Source of the DNA: Cryptomeria japonica
Lineage: Eukaryota; Streptophyta; Pinopsida; Cupressales; Cupressaceae
Direction: 5' to 3'
Assembly: GCF_030272615.1 (NCBI RefSeq)
Contig: NC_081406.1
Location: 260,515,386 to 260,575,385, forward strand
DNA: 60,000 bases
Position numbers and translations under genes: made by a program. Each line of letters starts with the position of its first letter. Positions within the stretch are counted from its first letter, which is position 1. Below, one piece after another: positions 33,074-44,637 of the stretch. The notes beneath the pieces are model-generated. The model searched no databases. It was given only the letters and a program-made list of their open reading frames with translations, and had not been told where the DNA came from.

Positions 33074-33880
33074 TTAAAGTGCAAGATAGATAATCAGAGA
33101 ACCAAATTTAAAAATATGCTTCTTATTAGATTTAATCTTCTTCAAATTGTTGAGAAGCTCTTCAAGAAGGACTGAACATAGATAATATTGAATGTCCTCG
33201 TTCACCATCTGATACACTACATAAATTGTAATACTGGAGACATAATTCAGTTTTCTAGATTGGTAAAATTTATAGCCAATGATCATGGATGCAAATCTCA
33301 CATCATGCTCTAGGATATCATCAATGGTCATAGATTTGCAATGAAATTGTGCACTAGTTAGCTTTGTAATGGTTGGGCTTGTCGACTTCCTCAGATTAAG
33401 TTTTCCATCAGTTTGATTTAGACATGTGACTACATGGATGGCCTTCTTGGTTATCTTGTATGGTTTGTCCAACCAAATAAACTCATCATGCACATGGCTC
33501 AGAGTGTACCTCACCCATTCATCCTCATCGAATGATGGAAAGTGAACAAACTACGTGAAACCCTTCCTCTACAATTGAGCATATTTCAACTTGGGATTTC
33601 CAACTTCATCCATTATATGGTCAGTATACAGGGTTAAAATGTCCTTATTCTTGGTTTCCTCAATTGTATAGTGAATGTATGCCCACACATCATCAACATG
33701 CAGAACTCTATATGGAACAGATGAAAAATCATCATTTGGATAATCCTCAACAAACTTAAATGGATGTTTCTTAAATTGCAGTCTTGCACATTCAAAAATC
33801 TCTACTACCAAAGGTGTATCAACAGAAGAAGATGTCATTTCAAGAATTTTAGGGTTCAAAATACACTTCTGTAAATACAT
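33074..33880 (-). pseudogene. Element F polyprotein, YIHY and LKKIK modules
   Basis: 33880-33569 has a helical start and WAYIHYTIEE; A has RIYIHYNIEN. 33514-33074 contains TIDDILEHDVRFASMIIGYK and NNLKKIK, with FKFGSL; A has the same order in 3534-3250. Both pieces are in one frame separated by stops. Function unknown. Confidence 0.6.
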
Positions 33881-34259
33881 TTTGCTTCTATCAGATGCAC
33901 AATGGTCTTTTGCTAGATCACCTTAAGCATTTGATCACCTTGAAATCTATTTTGCCTTGCTCTTCTACTTCAACTCTTTTATCGCAATGTGAGAGATGAA
34001 TCACATTTTTCCCTTTTTGACTTCACAAACCCTCATTTTAAGATGACATAAATGCACTGGTAAGGTTCAACTAGATGCCATGTTCAGCATAAACCAACTC
34101 ACCAAATTCAAAGATTAATATGATAAATTTTGGATAATCATTTCCAAACATCTGCAATCAACCTTAACCGATCACAGATCTCTTTAGGGGCTTTTGCAAA
34201 AATTGTGCATGAAGATGCCACCCCCTAAGGCCAAAAGCCTTTGTTACCAGATGAAGATC

Positions 34260-34582
34260 CTACATCGGATTCAAGTGTAAATCCACTATCTGCCTTGGAT
34301 TCATCTTTTCTAACCCACATCTTCTCATAATTGTTCCTGATTTCTTCTACCTTTGGTTTGCCTTTCTCATCTAATTTTCCTTTGTTTACTGAAGAATTAT
34401 TTTTGCTTCTGCAATACTTTGTAATATGATCGGTTTTGTTGCATGCACGACAAACAACATTTTTCTACATAGGTTTGAAATTCATCTCATTTGGTCTCAT
34501 CTTGCATTGGTTAGAGATATGTCCAAACATCCCACAAGCATAACATCTCTTGTTTTGAAAATTGTTTTGGCAATTGACACTC
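34260..34582 (-). pseudogene. Element F zinc knuckles, second part
   Basis: Continues the Gag-like ORF after the solo LTR: minus-strand frame with CYACGMFGHISNQC (intact CCHC knuckle) and CRACNKTDHITKYC (second knuckle with Thr-Asp in place of Ile-Gly), then a Lys-rich tail. Element A has the same two knuckles in the same order. The reading upstream lies beyond the solo LTR, at 42819-43653. Confidence 0.75.
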
Positions 34583-34615
34583 AATTGGTTAGTTTCACTA
34601 TGTTGTCATTGATGG

Positions 34616-36053
34616 TGATGGTATGATGAATCAATAAGGATTCAAACAACTACTGAGAGCGGGGGGGGGGGGGTGAATCAGTAGATATAAAATTGACTAG
34701 ACTTTCACCAAACTTAAAACAACCTCTCAAGTCAAACTCAGAACTGACTAGTTCAAACACTAAAATATCAAATGCAATATCACTATCAAGTAAACCGATT
34801 GACTCTTATAGCAGAATAACAGTAAAACAACTCTAAAAATCTCAAAACCTTTTAACCAAAACATCCAAATACTTTACTGACAAAAGTAAAAACATATTTT
34901 AGATTGTTGTTGGTCATCAAATCATATCAAAGTGGATTTAGCAGTCAAGCAAATAAACCATAGCAAATATAACCACAAAAACATTCACCACTTGACACAA
35001 TGATTTTGACATGGAAACCCAAATGGGAAAAACCGGTGGGGATGAATACCCACAAGTATTCTGAACTCTTTTGAAGTTCGCCCTGTTAGGAGCCAAGCCT
35101 ATTAATGCTTTTACAAAAGTCCTATTAAGAACATATCCTGTTAGGGACCACCTAGTTAAGGGATTGACTATAATGCCCTATTAGAAGCAATACCCTGTTA
35201 GGAGTAACCTCGGTAAAGGATTTGAAATACAAGCTAATGGATCACCTAGTTAGAGGATTTAGATAACACTAAGCTTGTTAGATCTTACTCGATTAAGAGA
35301 TTTGACTGTTGTAATTGTTAGAGAAAAATAGGGGTTTGTTGATTTGGTGAATAGAACTACTCTGCTTGATCAGATCTTTTTCATGCTCCTATCTGCCTTT
35401 ACACACTCTGCAAATACATCTCTTGGTTCGACAACTGATCACTCTTACACTTAACCAAAAATTGCCAACACTACACCGAAACAACTCATCGACCTTATAA
35501 ACAAAACAACAAGTCGGTAACACATCACAAACCTAAGATCTAATAGAGATTACAAACAAATTGGTTCAAGTATGACCATTGGATTACATAGCCATCATTA
35601 CACATCATCCAAGACAACCTCGATCGCTCCTTGATCACCACTTCATCGAACTCTATAACCCATCATGTGGTTTCCATTACATGCAATGTACTCGCTCATT
35701 CCTAAGATAAAACTATTATCTCTACACACCAAAACTATTTGAAACTCTTCACATACAACATGCATATGTGGCATAATCATTACCATAAATCATATGATCA
35801 CAAACCAATACAACCAATTCACCAAGCTCCATCGGTTAGGGTTTGGCACATCAATAGGTAGGGTTACTGGTTGAACTCACTGCTTCTCAAGTAATACCGG
35901 TTTCCACCACAAGCTCACTACCAATTACAGTTCCCTTAACTAGCTCTCCTACCGGTTGCAAAACAAACATCATAACAACATTATTATCGGTTATAATTGA
36001 CATCAATGACAACATAAAGGTTCATCAATGCAATCTTCATGCAAATGCCAACA
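34616..36053 (-). repeat. 3' LTR of element H
   Basis: 1,438 bp, TGATGGTATG at 34616 (plus reading) to TGCCAACA at 36053. Holds a run of 13 G at 34661-34673 (6 in the 5' LTR), the shared module at about 35003-35055, and reiterated CCTGTTAGG/GGATTT words at 35085-35300. About 100 bp longer than its partner, mainly from a stretch near 35600-35720 missing in the 5' LTR. Confidence 0.9.
35493..35501 (-). promoter_or_regulatory. Candidate TATA box of element H LTR
   Basis: The minus strand reads TTTATAAGG followed by TCGAT. Element L has TATAAGGTCGAT at the corresponding place (57795-57806), which supports a conserved promoter element of this LTR family. Confidence 0.5.
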
Positions 36054-36065
36054 ATCTCCCCCTTT
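36054..36065 (-). promoter_or_regulatory. Polypurine tract of element H
   Basis: AAAGGGGGAGAT on the minus strand abutting the 3' LTR end at 36053. Confidence 0.88.
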
Positions 36066-36513
36066 GGCATTGATGACAATAAAGTATCAATACCCTCGAT
36101 TTATGATGATTGTGTATAGGAATCTTGGTTTACATTTTACCATGTATTCTCCTTCAACCGAGTCTCCATGTCTTTAGCTAGTAACTGGCTATAGATCTTC
36201 TCTCTATCAATCATACAATTCTTCTCCCCATAATCATATAGCTCTTCTACCCCTTTGACAACAATGCCAAAGTGAAAGTAAAATATGCAGTGTCATACTT
36301 CATTATTCTGCATCAACAACTTGCAACTTGATGCTCCCCCTATGGAATAACTCCACTCTACATCAATCCTATTATAAGATTCTCCAATTAGCTCTGGGAC
36401 TGATGTATTCCACATCATGCTCAATTGACCTCATGTAGGGGCACAACCCCTAGTTGACTTCTAAGATACTCAAAAGTAGCCTTAGGTAGAGGTTTAGTAA
36501 AGATATCCACAAG

Positions 36514-36984
36514 CTACTCCTTGGTAGATGCATGCTCCAATAATACATCTTTACTCTGCACTTTTTCTCTCAAGAAATGATATTTCAGCTCAATATGCTT
36601 GGTTCTAACATGCAACACCAGGTTCTTTGAAATATTTATTGCACTGGTATTGTTACATAAAATCTTTACCAGTTTTGTAATCTTCAGCTTGAATTCTTCT
36701 AGAATGTGTTTCATCCAGATAGCCTAGGTACAATTCATATACGCTGCAAGATATTCAGCTTCAACAGTGGACTGTGATATACAACTCAACTTCTTTTTGC
36801 TCCATGATACAAGTATTCCTCTAAGAAAGAATGCACCATCGGTTATGCTCTTCCTATCATCAACATTTCCTGCCCAGTCTACATCTATATAAACCTTTAA
36901 ATAAAAGTTACCTGCATATGGATACCATAATCCATAGTCAATAGTACCTTTCAAATATCTGAATATTCTTTTGGTTTCTATCAA
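36514..36984 (-). pseudogene. Element H RNase H
   Basis: 36984-36724 has TKRIFRYLKGTIDYGLWYP, YIDVDWAGNVDDRK and SQSTVEAEYLAA, the usual copia RNase H start; a stop follows, then 36714-36514 in the same frame with NNTSAINISKN and RTKHIELKYHFLRE, ending near ASTKE. The final TKPLP region is broken. A frameshift separates it from the RT. Confidence 0.87.
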
Positions 36985-37163
36985 GTGTGTCTCCTTTGGA
37001 TTCTTCTAGAATCTAGCAACTAAACCAACTGCATGAGCAATATCCGATCTGTTGTGAACAACATAGTGCAATTTCCCTATCATTGACATGTACTCCTTTT
37101 CATTAACAGATGTCGCTTCATCCTCCTTAGACAGTTTGCAACCTATAACCATTGGTGTCCCAA

Positions 37164-37970
37164 CTAGTTTACATCGCTCATTCTAAATGTCTTCAATACC
37201 TCTTTCACATATTTAGACTGTGTGATAAAAATACCATTCTTCATCTGCTGAATTTGCAAACCTATGAATTTTTTTATCCCACCTACTAGAGACATTTGAA
37301 ATTCACTTATCATCTCATTTGCAAAGTCATCACTCATGTCATCATTGCCTCCAAATATGATATCATCCACAAACACTTCATTAACCGGTATCTTATCTCC
37401 TTCAGATTTGAGATATATATTAATGTCTTCACTGGTTCTTTGAAAACTTATCTTCATCATATGTGAATGTAGCCTTTCATACCATGCTCTTGGTTCTTGC
37501 TTCAAACCATACAATTCCTTGTGCAATTTACACACCATATCTTTTGCATCAGTCAAAGCATAACCATCTGGCTGCTTAATTTATACTTCTTCTTCCAATA
37601 TTCCATTTAGAAATGTTGACTTCACATCCATCTGATATACTTTGAATCCCTTATATGTTGCAAATACAAGTAGAGTCCTAATACCTTCCAATCTAGCAAC
37701 TAGTGCAAATGTCTCACCATAGTCTTCTCGTTCTTCCTGTGCATAACCTTTGCGAACCAATCTAGCTTTGTTCCTGACTACTACTCCATCTTCATTCAAC
37801 TTGTTCCTGAATACCCATTTTGTGCCTATCATATTTTTATTCACCAGTCTGGGTACTAGGGTCCATGTGTTGTTCTTCTCAATCTGGTCAAGCTCCTCCT
37901 CCATATATTTAATCCAGTGATCATCTCCAAATGCTTCCTTAGTAGTTTTAGGCTCAATAGTGGAGATCAT
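37164..37970 (-). pseudogene. Element H reverse transcriptase
   Basis: 37970-37581 covers the RT start: [52 protein letters not shown] and FLNGILEEEV, then a TAA where the family has Tyr. 37556-37164 is in the same frame: LYGLKQEPRAWYERL, the catalytic FVDDIIFGGND and KKFIGLQIQQ. The catalytic FVDD is intact. Would copy element RNA into cDNA. Confidence 0.9.
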
Positions 37971-39049
37971 GCAAGAATTCTCTCTGATTCTTCATCTGGT
38001 TAACACTCCAATATCTTTATCTCCAATAATCTGGTCAGGATTGTGATTGAGTCTCACATACCTTGGAATGACATGATCATTATCTTCAGGTTCTTCTTCT
38101 TCATTATCACCATCTTCTTCTGAATCTACCTGTTTCAGTTGAACTTGTACAACATTCACTTCACCAACTTTTGGCTTCACCGGTTTTGGTTCCAAAATTA
38201 GAATGCAAGGTTCTTCTTCCTTTTCCTTCTCACTGGTTTCTTTTGAGACTTCAGGATACTCATCCACTCAGACATCAACACTCTCAATTATTCTCTTCAT
38301 CCAGTTGTTGTAACATTTCTAGGCCTTATTCTTGGTGGAGTAACCAAGAAATGTGCCTTCATTACTTTTAGCCTCAAACTTGCTAGCATAGTCACCTCTT
38401 TTGATGAAACATTTACTGCCAAAAATCTTAAAATAATTGACATTAGGTGATCTACCATACCAGTATTCATAAGGACTTTTATCCTTACCTTTTTTTACCA
38501 GTATCCAGTTCATAGTGTAGACAGTTGTGCTGATAGCTTCTCTCCATAAAGTTTTAGCTACACCTCCTTGTATATGCATCATTCTAGCAGCTTCAACAAT
38601 TGACTGGTCGTTCCTCTCTGCAATATCATTCTGTTATGGTGTCCTTTGTGCAGAAAGTTGCCTCTTAATGCCATTATCTTCATGATATCTAGTGAATTCC
38701 TCTAAAGTGAATTCACCTCCTTGATTCATCCTCAGACACTTTAACTTCTTACCACTTTCCTTCTCAGCTAAGGCCTTGAATGCCTTAAAATTACTAAAAG
38801 CTTTTTTTTGTCCTTCAAGAATGTGACCCACATCATCCTTGAGAAATCATTAGTGAAGATCATAAAATGTATGTCACCTTGAATACTTTTAGTTCTTATT
38901 GGTCCACAAAGATCTATATGAACCAAATCTAACAGATGTTCCGCTGAAAAAGATTTGCTCTTAAAAGTTGAGGATGTCATCTTTCCCAACTGACATTCCT
39001 TACATAGAGCATTCACCGGTTTGTCCAACTGAGGCAAACCTCTTACCAA
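37971..39049 (-). pseudogene. Element H integrase and linker
   Basis: 39049-38768 carries CKECQLGKM, HIDLCGP (catalytic Asp intact) and NDFSRMMWVTFLKD. A frameshift lies at a run of eight T at about 38801-38808. From 38831 the frame carries RMNQGGEFTLEEF, where the catalytic Asp of SDQGGEF is Asn. 38582-38319 has YWYGRSPNVNYFKIFGSKCF and NEGTFLGYS, and 38267-37992 is an acidic linker with PRYVRLNHN. One catalytic Asp is lost, so integrase was inactive. Confidence 0.87.
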
Positions 39050-39184
39050 CTTGGAATTACTAATTTTGACAATGTTATCAAAGTTTATGTGACAAAATCT
39101 CCTATGCCAAGGCCAACTATCATCTACTTTAGCAATTAAATAGTTATTGACTTTAGGGTTCAGGTGAAACAGGTTACCTTTTTT

Positions 39185-39862
39185 CTACTTACCAGTTGCA
39201 ATTAGTTCACCTTTAATCCCATAGATTTTGCATATTCCATTCTTAAATTCCAATGGATAGCCTCTATCATTGAGTTGAGCTACACTTAAAAGATTGTGCT
39301 TTAATCCTTCAACCCAGTAGACATCATCTGCATTATTCTTTCCATTAAGAGAAATAGTTCTCTTTCCTTTTACCATGCAGGGTGAGTCATTTCCAAATCT
39401 TACAACTCCTCCATCAAATTCCTTCAAAGAAAGAAATTTACTCCAGTCACCGGTCATGTGGTGTGAACAACCATTATCAATGATCCAATCATCAGAACAA
39501 TCCATGTGAGAAACTAATGCCTTCTGATTAGATGTCTCCTCTTTAATGGCAACAAAGACAATGTCTTCATTAGCATTTTCCTCAGATTCCTCATCAATGA
39601 TACCACCATCAACTGCAATGAGACAATCTCTTTTGCCTTTCCCTTTGTACTTCGTGAACTTCTCATGCTTATGCTCATTGTCATTATTAGGACAGTTAGT
39701 TGCAATGTGTCCAATCTTGTTGCATGAAAAGCACTTCAAAGGTAATTTACCTTTGTACTTACCGGTACCTCTAGGCAACCGCTTGGACAACAATGCTTCA
39801 AGCTTGATTATCTTCATCATCAACTTCTCTATTGGATCTAGATTCATAACTATGACTGACAT
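39185..39862 (-). pseudogene. Element H zinc knuckle and protease
   Basis: 225 open codons: knuckle CFSCNKIGHIATNC, linker with DEESEENANEDIVFVA, protease site WIIDNGCSHHMTGD (Asn in place of the Ser of DSG), VEGLKHNLLSVAQL, and the start of GAG-pre-integrase. The element L counterpart keeps DSG. The frame is shared with the integrase segment at 39049. Confidence 0.9.
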
Positions 39863-40532
39863 CTCTACTTTTCCTCATAGATGGATTAGAAACTGAATCT
39901 CTAAATGTAGATTCAGATTTCTGAGCACTACCATCATAACCATTTAATTCAAGTGCAGTAAGCTTACCAATGATGTAATCAAGAGTTACCTTAGTTTTAT
40001 CAATAGACTTTAGCTCCTAAATGGCTGCAACTCAGATAGCGTAGACCGGTAGAAAGGTTATCAACACCTTACTAACCACTATGGCATCCTCCACTATGCC
40101 ACCAACACTCTTGATCTCACTGAATATCTCTTTGATCCTCTGACAATACTGTTGAATATTTTCACCTTCATCCATCTACATGTCATCAAACTTTCCTCTT
40201 AAACTCTCTCCTTTGGCAATCTTCACATGCTCATCACCACTATAGATTTACTCAAGTTTCTTCCATACCTCATAAGAAGTCTCCAGACCATGGACATCAA
40301 CATACTCTGAATCAAACAAAGAACTGATAATGGCCTCCAATACTTGATTATTTTCTTGTTGTTCTTTCTTTTGATCATCAAACATAGTTCCACTAGGTGC
40401 AACATATTGAGTAACAACATGTTCCCAGTATTGACTTCCTAGACTCTTGATATAGATTTTCATTCTATCACTCCATATTCTATAGTTTTCTTGATTAAAC
40501 TTTGGACTTTCTTTCTTCATCATATTCTTCAA
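39863..40532 (-). pseudogene. Element H Gag
   Basis: Starts MKNMMKKESPKFNQENYRIW at 40532, the usual distance from the primer site; 94 codons are open with RMKIYIKSLGSQYWEHV and DDQKKEQQENNQVLEAIISS, then a stop at about 40247. The remaining Gag is readable with stops and one frameshift to the zinc knuckle. It is colinear with the Gag of element L (58752). Confidence 0.85.
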
Positions 40533-40580
40533 TATTTTTACCTCAAGTTGTTAGGCTTAGACCTTAGAGAACCTCAAAAT

Positions 40581-40592
40581 GCTCTGATACCA
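40581..40592 (-). promoter_or_regulatory. Primer binding site of element H
   Basis: TGGTATCAGAGC on the minus strand, two bases inside the LTR end at 40595; exact initiator-Met tRNA complement. Confidence 0.9.
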
Positions 40593-40594
40593 AT

Positions 40595-41920
40595 TGATGG
40601 TATGATGAATCAATAAGGATCCGAACAACTATTGAGAGGGGGGTGAATCAGTATATAGAAAACTAACTAGACTTTCACCAAACTTAAAAACAACCTCTCA
40701 AGTCAAACTCAAAACTGACTAGTTCAACATTGAACTATCAAATGCAATATCACTATCAAGTAAACCGGTTGATTGTTATAGTAGAATAACAGTAAAACAA
40801 CTCTGAAACTCTCAAAACCTTTTAACCAAAACATCCAGATACTTTACTGACAAAAGTAAAAACACATTTTAGATTATTGTCGGTCATCAAATCATATCAA
40901 AGTGGATTTAGCAGTTAAGAAAATAAACCATAGCAAATATAACCACAAAAACATTCACCACTTGTCATAATGATTTTGACGTGGAAACCCAAATGGGAAA
41001 AACAATGATGAGGATGAATACCCAAAAGTATTCTGAACTCTTCTGAATTTTGCACTGTTAGGAGCCAAGCCTATTAAAGCTTTTACAAAAGTCTTGTTAA
41101 GAATAGATCTTGTTAGGGACCACCCAGTAAAGGGATTGACTATAATGCCCTATTAGAAGCAATACCCTGTTAGGAGTAACCTTAGTAGAGGATTTGAAAT
41201 CCAAGCTAATGGATCACCTGGTTAGAGGATTTAGATTACACTAAGCTTGTTAGAGCTTACCCGGTTAAGGGATTTGACTGTTGTAATTGTTAGAGAACAA
41301 CAGGGGTTTGTTGATTTGGTGAATAGCACTACTCTGCTTGATCATATCCTTTTCATGCTCCTATCTTCCTTTACACATATTGTAGATACATCTCCTGTTT
41401 CGACAACCAATCACTCTTACACTTAACCAAAAATTGCCAACACTACACCAAAACAACTCATCAACTTTATAAACAAAACAATAGGTCGGTAACACATCAC
41501 AAACCTTAGATCTAATAGAGATTACAAACAAATCAGTTTAAGTATAACTATTGGATTACATAGCAATCATTGCACATCATCCAAGACCATTATCTCTATG
41601 CGCCAAAAACCATTTGAAACTTTTCATATTCAACATGCATACGTGTCATAATCATTACCATACATCATATGATCACAAACTAATTCACCAAGCTCCATCG
41701 GTTAAGGTTTGGCACATAAATAGGTAGGGTTACCAATTTAACTAACTACTTCTCAAGTAATACTAGTTTCCACCACAAGCTCACCTACCGCTTGCAGTTC
41801 CCTTCACTAGCTCTCCTACCGGTTGCAAAACAAACATCATAACAACATTATTACCAGTTATAATTGACATCAATGGCAACATAAAAGTTCATCAATATAA
41901 TCTTCATGCAAATGCCAATA
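40595..41920 (-). repeat. 5' LTR of element H
   Basis: 1,326 bp, TGATGGTATG to TGCCAATA (decayed CCAACA). Colinear with 34616-36053 apart from gaps; G-run is 6 long at 40638-40643. Confidence 0.9.
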
Positions 41921-42818
41921 GATGGCAACATGGTATTGTGTTTTGACTTCATGTTTTGGTTCTATGGTGTACCGGCAAGCACTTCACAGATACTTCATCA
42001 ACACCGACAGGTCAAGAGGATTTCTTTGGTTATCGGCAATGAAAGCTGACATGGTTTAGTAAAGGTTATTGGTATTGGAGGTTGACATATCTTAGATCCA
42101 GCATCAGAAATTATTTTTAATGTTTATGCATTTATGTTATTTGGTCGATATGTAATTTGATATTGTATATATCTTTGTAAGTCAACATAAGGCATGAAAA
42201 TTTGTATAGGGTATATAGGACAGTTTGATAGATCATTTTGTTATATACATATACAAGAAACATATGATATGAGATTATGGATGTGTGAATGTAATATGAT
42301 GCAAAATATATCAGAGAGATCATGTGCGTAAGGAAATTTATGTAAGGGTTACTCCAGTAAAGGATTTAGAGTTTCAGACTGGAACAGACAGAGCTTAAAC
42401 CAAATCTGTATTCTAGCATAGAAGATGCTATCTTAGCAGTTCATACTTCTCTAGATTGTAGTCTAGAATTTTATGTAGTCAATGAGGCTCCTTTTGTGAT
42501 TGAGCAGTGTGCTCTAGGTTGTAAGCCTTCTTGCAAGTGCAGGCCCCTCATATTTTGTAATATCTCTTCATATGTCCAGTGGATTGATATTGTGGATCAC
42601 AAATCCCATCGTGGTTTTTCCTCTTTGAGATTTTCCACATTTAAATATGTGTGTTATAGTTCTCATTTATGTGATTGGCTTATTGGTTGCTTTACTTCTT
42701 TCAATTCTATATGTACCAGTATACCGGTTGGTGTATGCATGTTTTAATAAGGCTAAAACTTATCATTTTGGTATAACATTGATTCACCCCCCCCTCTCAG
42801 TGTTATTGATTTACAACA

Positions 42819-43653
42819 AATTGTTCATGACTACTCTGCTCATTTTTTACTTGTGACCAGAATTATTGCACATGAAACACTGGCTGGTAAAGGTAGGACC
42901 ATTGTTCATTCCATTATGCATCCTACTTCTACATTGATTTTCCATATGACCAAATTTATTGCAAGTATAACATCTACCATTGAATTCATTGGCATTAGGT
43001 TGTCTTACCAGAGGATTCTTGCTCTTCTTTTGATTAGGATTTGCATTGCTTTGTTCAGATCCAGAGGATTCTCCTTTCTCATATCCAAGTCTTCTCATGT
43101 ATTCTCCATGTCTTTGACTTTCCAACATCTCATCAAGCCTTGCTGAGATAGCATTGAATTTGTCTTTGTATTCATTTGCAGTAGCAAGTTTATCTCTTAA
43201 GGAAAAAATCTGTCTCTCAAGTTCTTGACCATTATTCCTTGATTGTGTCAACTCAAGCTTCAACTGATCATTCGCATAAGTAAGCTTGAAGCATTCATCT
43301 ACTCTGCCCTTCAATGATTGATTCAAAATTTCTTCATTCTTCTTTTGGTCTTCAGTCTCCTTATTATGCTTCATCACAATGGAATGCATTTCATTCTTCA
43401 ATACAACATTCTCTCTTATGAGCTTATCACATTCATCAACTGGGTCCTGATTTTCCATGCTTTGTTCTTCCTTCTCCTTTAGTTTGTCCATCAGTTCTTT
43501 CCTCTTGTCTCTTGAAGTATTAACCTGATCTTTCAAATCTTTAATGAAGTCTTCAACTGCATTCAAGTTTATCTTTAAGGAACTTATTTCATTTCTTGTT
43601 GCATCAAGATCCTCAAGTGCCACACAAAGTTGTCTCTGCAAACCAGAATCCAT
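42819..43653 (-). pseudogene. Element F Gag-like coiled coil and first zinc knuckles
   Basis: 268 open codons starting MDSGLQRQLCVALEDLDATR. Residues about 1-185 are a long coiled coil (heptad-like Leu/Ile with many Lys, Glu, Asn). Residues about 225-268 hold the CCHC knuckle CYTCNKFGHMENQC and the start of a second, CFMCNNSGHK, where a TAA occurs. Twenty-five bases on, the solo LTR begins. In element A the same order is seen, but frameshifted between coiled coil and knuckles; here the two are in one frame, which shows they form a single protein. Confidence 0.82.
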
Positions 43654-43708
43654 TGATTCAATCTCTTAGACCTTCCTCAAGTGGTTAGGCTTCATTGAAG
43701 GAACTAAG

Positions 43709-43719
43709 AATTGATACCA
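43709..43719 (-). promoter_or_regulatory. Decayed primer binding site of element F
   Basis: The minus strand reads TGGTATCAATT; the first eight bases match the initiator-Met tRNA complement TGGTATCAGAGC, the rest has drifted. Confidence 0.65.
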
Positions 43720-43721
43720 AT

Positions 43722-44632
43722 TATTGGAATCAAGGATCACTGAGGGGGGGTGAATCAGGGATCTACCGGTAAAGGAATTTTTTGACTTAATCTCTAACCA
43801 CCAGAAGCATATGCAAGAAAGTAAAATGTAGAAATACAAGCAAATCAACCACAAAATCATAACACCAAGATTTTTACATGGAAACCCAAATGGGAAAAAC
43901 CATGGTGGGATTTGAACCTAAAATATTATTATACTGTGGCCAGTAGCAAAACAACATTACAAAAGGGGAATGCACTTGCATTCAGGCTTACAGCCTAGAG
44001 CTCAATACTCAAATTACAATATAGAAGCCTTCTTGACTTAAAAATTATTTACAATGATAAATAGAATGATTGAACTCCAAAATAGAATCAAACAATGCAT
44101 GGATGAGTTCTGGTTAAGTACAAGAAATTTGACTATAACACCTCTTCTACTTTGCTCTATTTTGCTTCTCAATCAGCCACTGGATCAAGAATGCGCACAT
44201 GAAACTGCACCAAAAAGGTTTCTCGATCACTAATCGCTTATACCACACCATACCACATACCAAAAAGACTGTCTACATTAGTCTTATATATCTACAATCA
44301 CAAAATAAACAATTTTCAAGTCAGCCTGTAATGTAATGTGTAATCATGAGTCGACTTAAACCGGATCATCCAAATGATGTTAAAATGATTTCTATATGTT
44401 GACATTATCATCCCATGTATGAATTTCACCATCACAATCATTAGAAAGATTCTGGACCAAAATAACTCTGCTTATCTTGAAATACCGGTTATCTATCACC
44501 AAATCACATTCACTTCCGATTACCAAAATTTATAATTACCAAATAGGATTTTCGTGAAGAGTTGCAATTAATGACAACCCTAGACCATTATTCACACATC
44601 ACTATCCATCGAATGAGTGTCAATTTCCAACA
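43722..44632 (-). repeat. 5' LTR of element F
   Basis: 911 bp, from TCCAACA at 44632 (plus reading) to TATTGGAATC at 43722 (TGTTGGAATC in the 3' copy). Direct partner of 28656-29584. Confidence 0.9.
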
Positions 44633-44637
44633 AATAG

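Larger units (their letters stand above)
34616..41920 (-). mobile_element. Element H: Ty1/copia retrotransposon, innermost level of the nest
   Basis: Exact target duplication GATGG (34611-34615 and 41921-41925). 5' LTR 40595-41920, primer site 40581-40592, gag-pol 40532 to about 36514, polypurine tract 36054-36065, 3' LTR 34616-36053. About 7.3 kb, complete in layout, with several frameshifts and stops. It is the same lineage as element L (Gag with KIYI and GTL/GTM-DDQK blocks; LTR with a repeated TAACAGGG-like word). Confidence 0.9.
34588..42818 (+). mobile_element. Element G: solo LTR, itself interrupted by element H
   Basis: Pieces 34588-34615 and 41921-42818 make about 921 bp once H and its duplication are removed. 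The right end reads TTACAACA; the left starts GTTAGTTT, one base short of TGTTAG. AATTG is duplicated at 34583-34587 and 42819-42823. No primer site, internal region or second LTR is present, so it is a solo LTR left by LTR-LTR recombination. Length and layout (GTGCAGGCCCCTCAT, CATCGTGG, TTTTTCC) resemble the A/F-type LTRs, in the opposite orientation. Confidence 0.75.
28656..44632 (-). mobile_element. Element F: non-autonomous LTR retrotransposon, second copy of the element A type
   Basis: Exact target duplication AATAG (28651-28655 and 44633-44637). LTRs 43722-44632 (5') and 28656-29584 (3'), 911 and 929 bp. After removing the solo LTR G with H, and a 712-bp filler, the internal part is about 5.2 kb, near A's 4.9 kb. 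It encodes the same ordered modules as A: coiled coil, zinc knuckles, YIHY block, LKKIK block, MGYEVD block, GNL block, acidic tail. No pol. It is the clearest evidence that A's ORF is a real family trait. Confidence 0.9.

Noticed and set aside
34661-34673. G-run as a G-quadruplex control element
   Set aside because: It is a single homopolymer at the conserved C-tract of the LTR, whose length varies between partners; slippage explains it.
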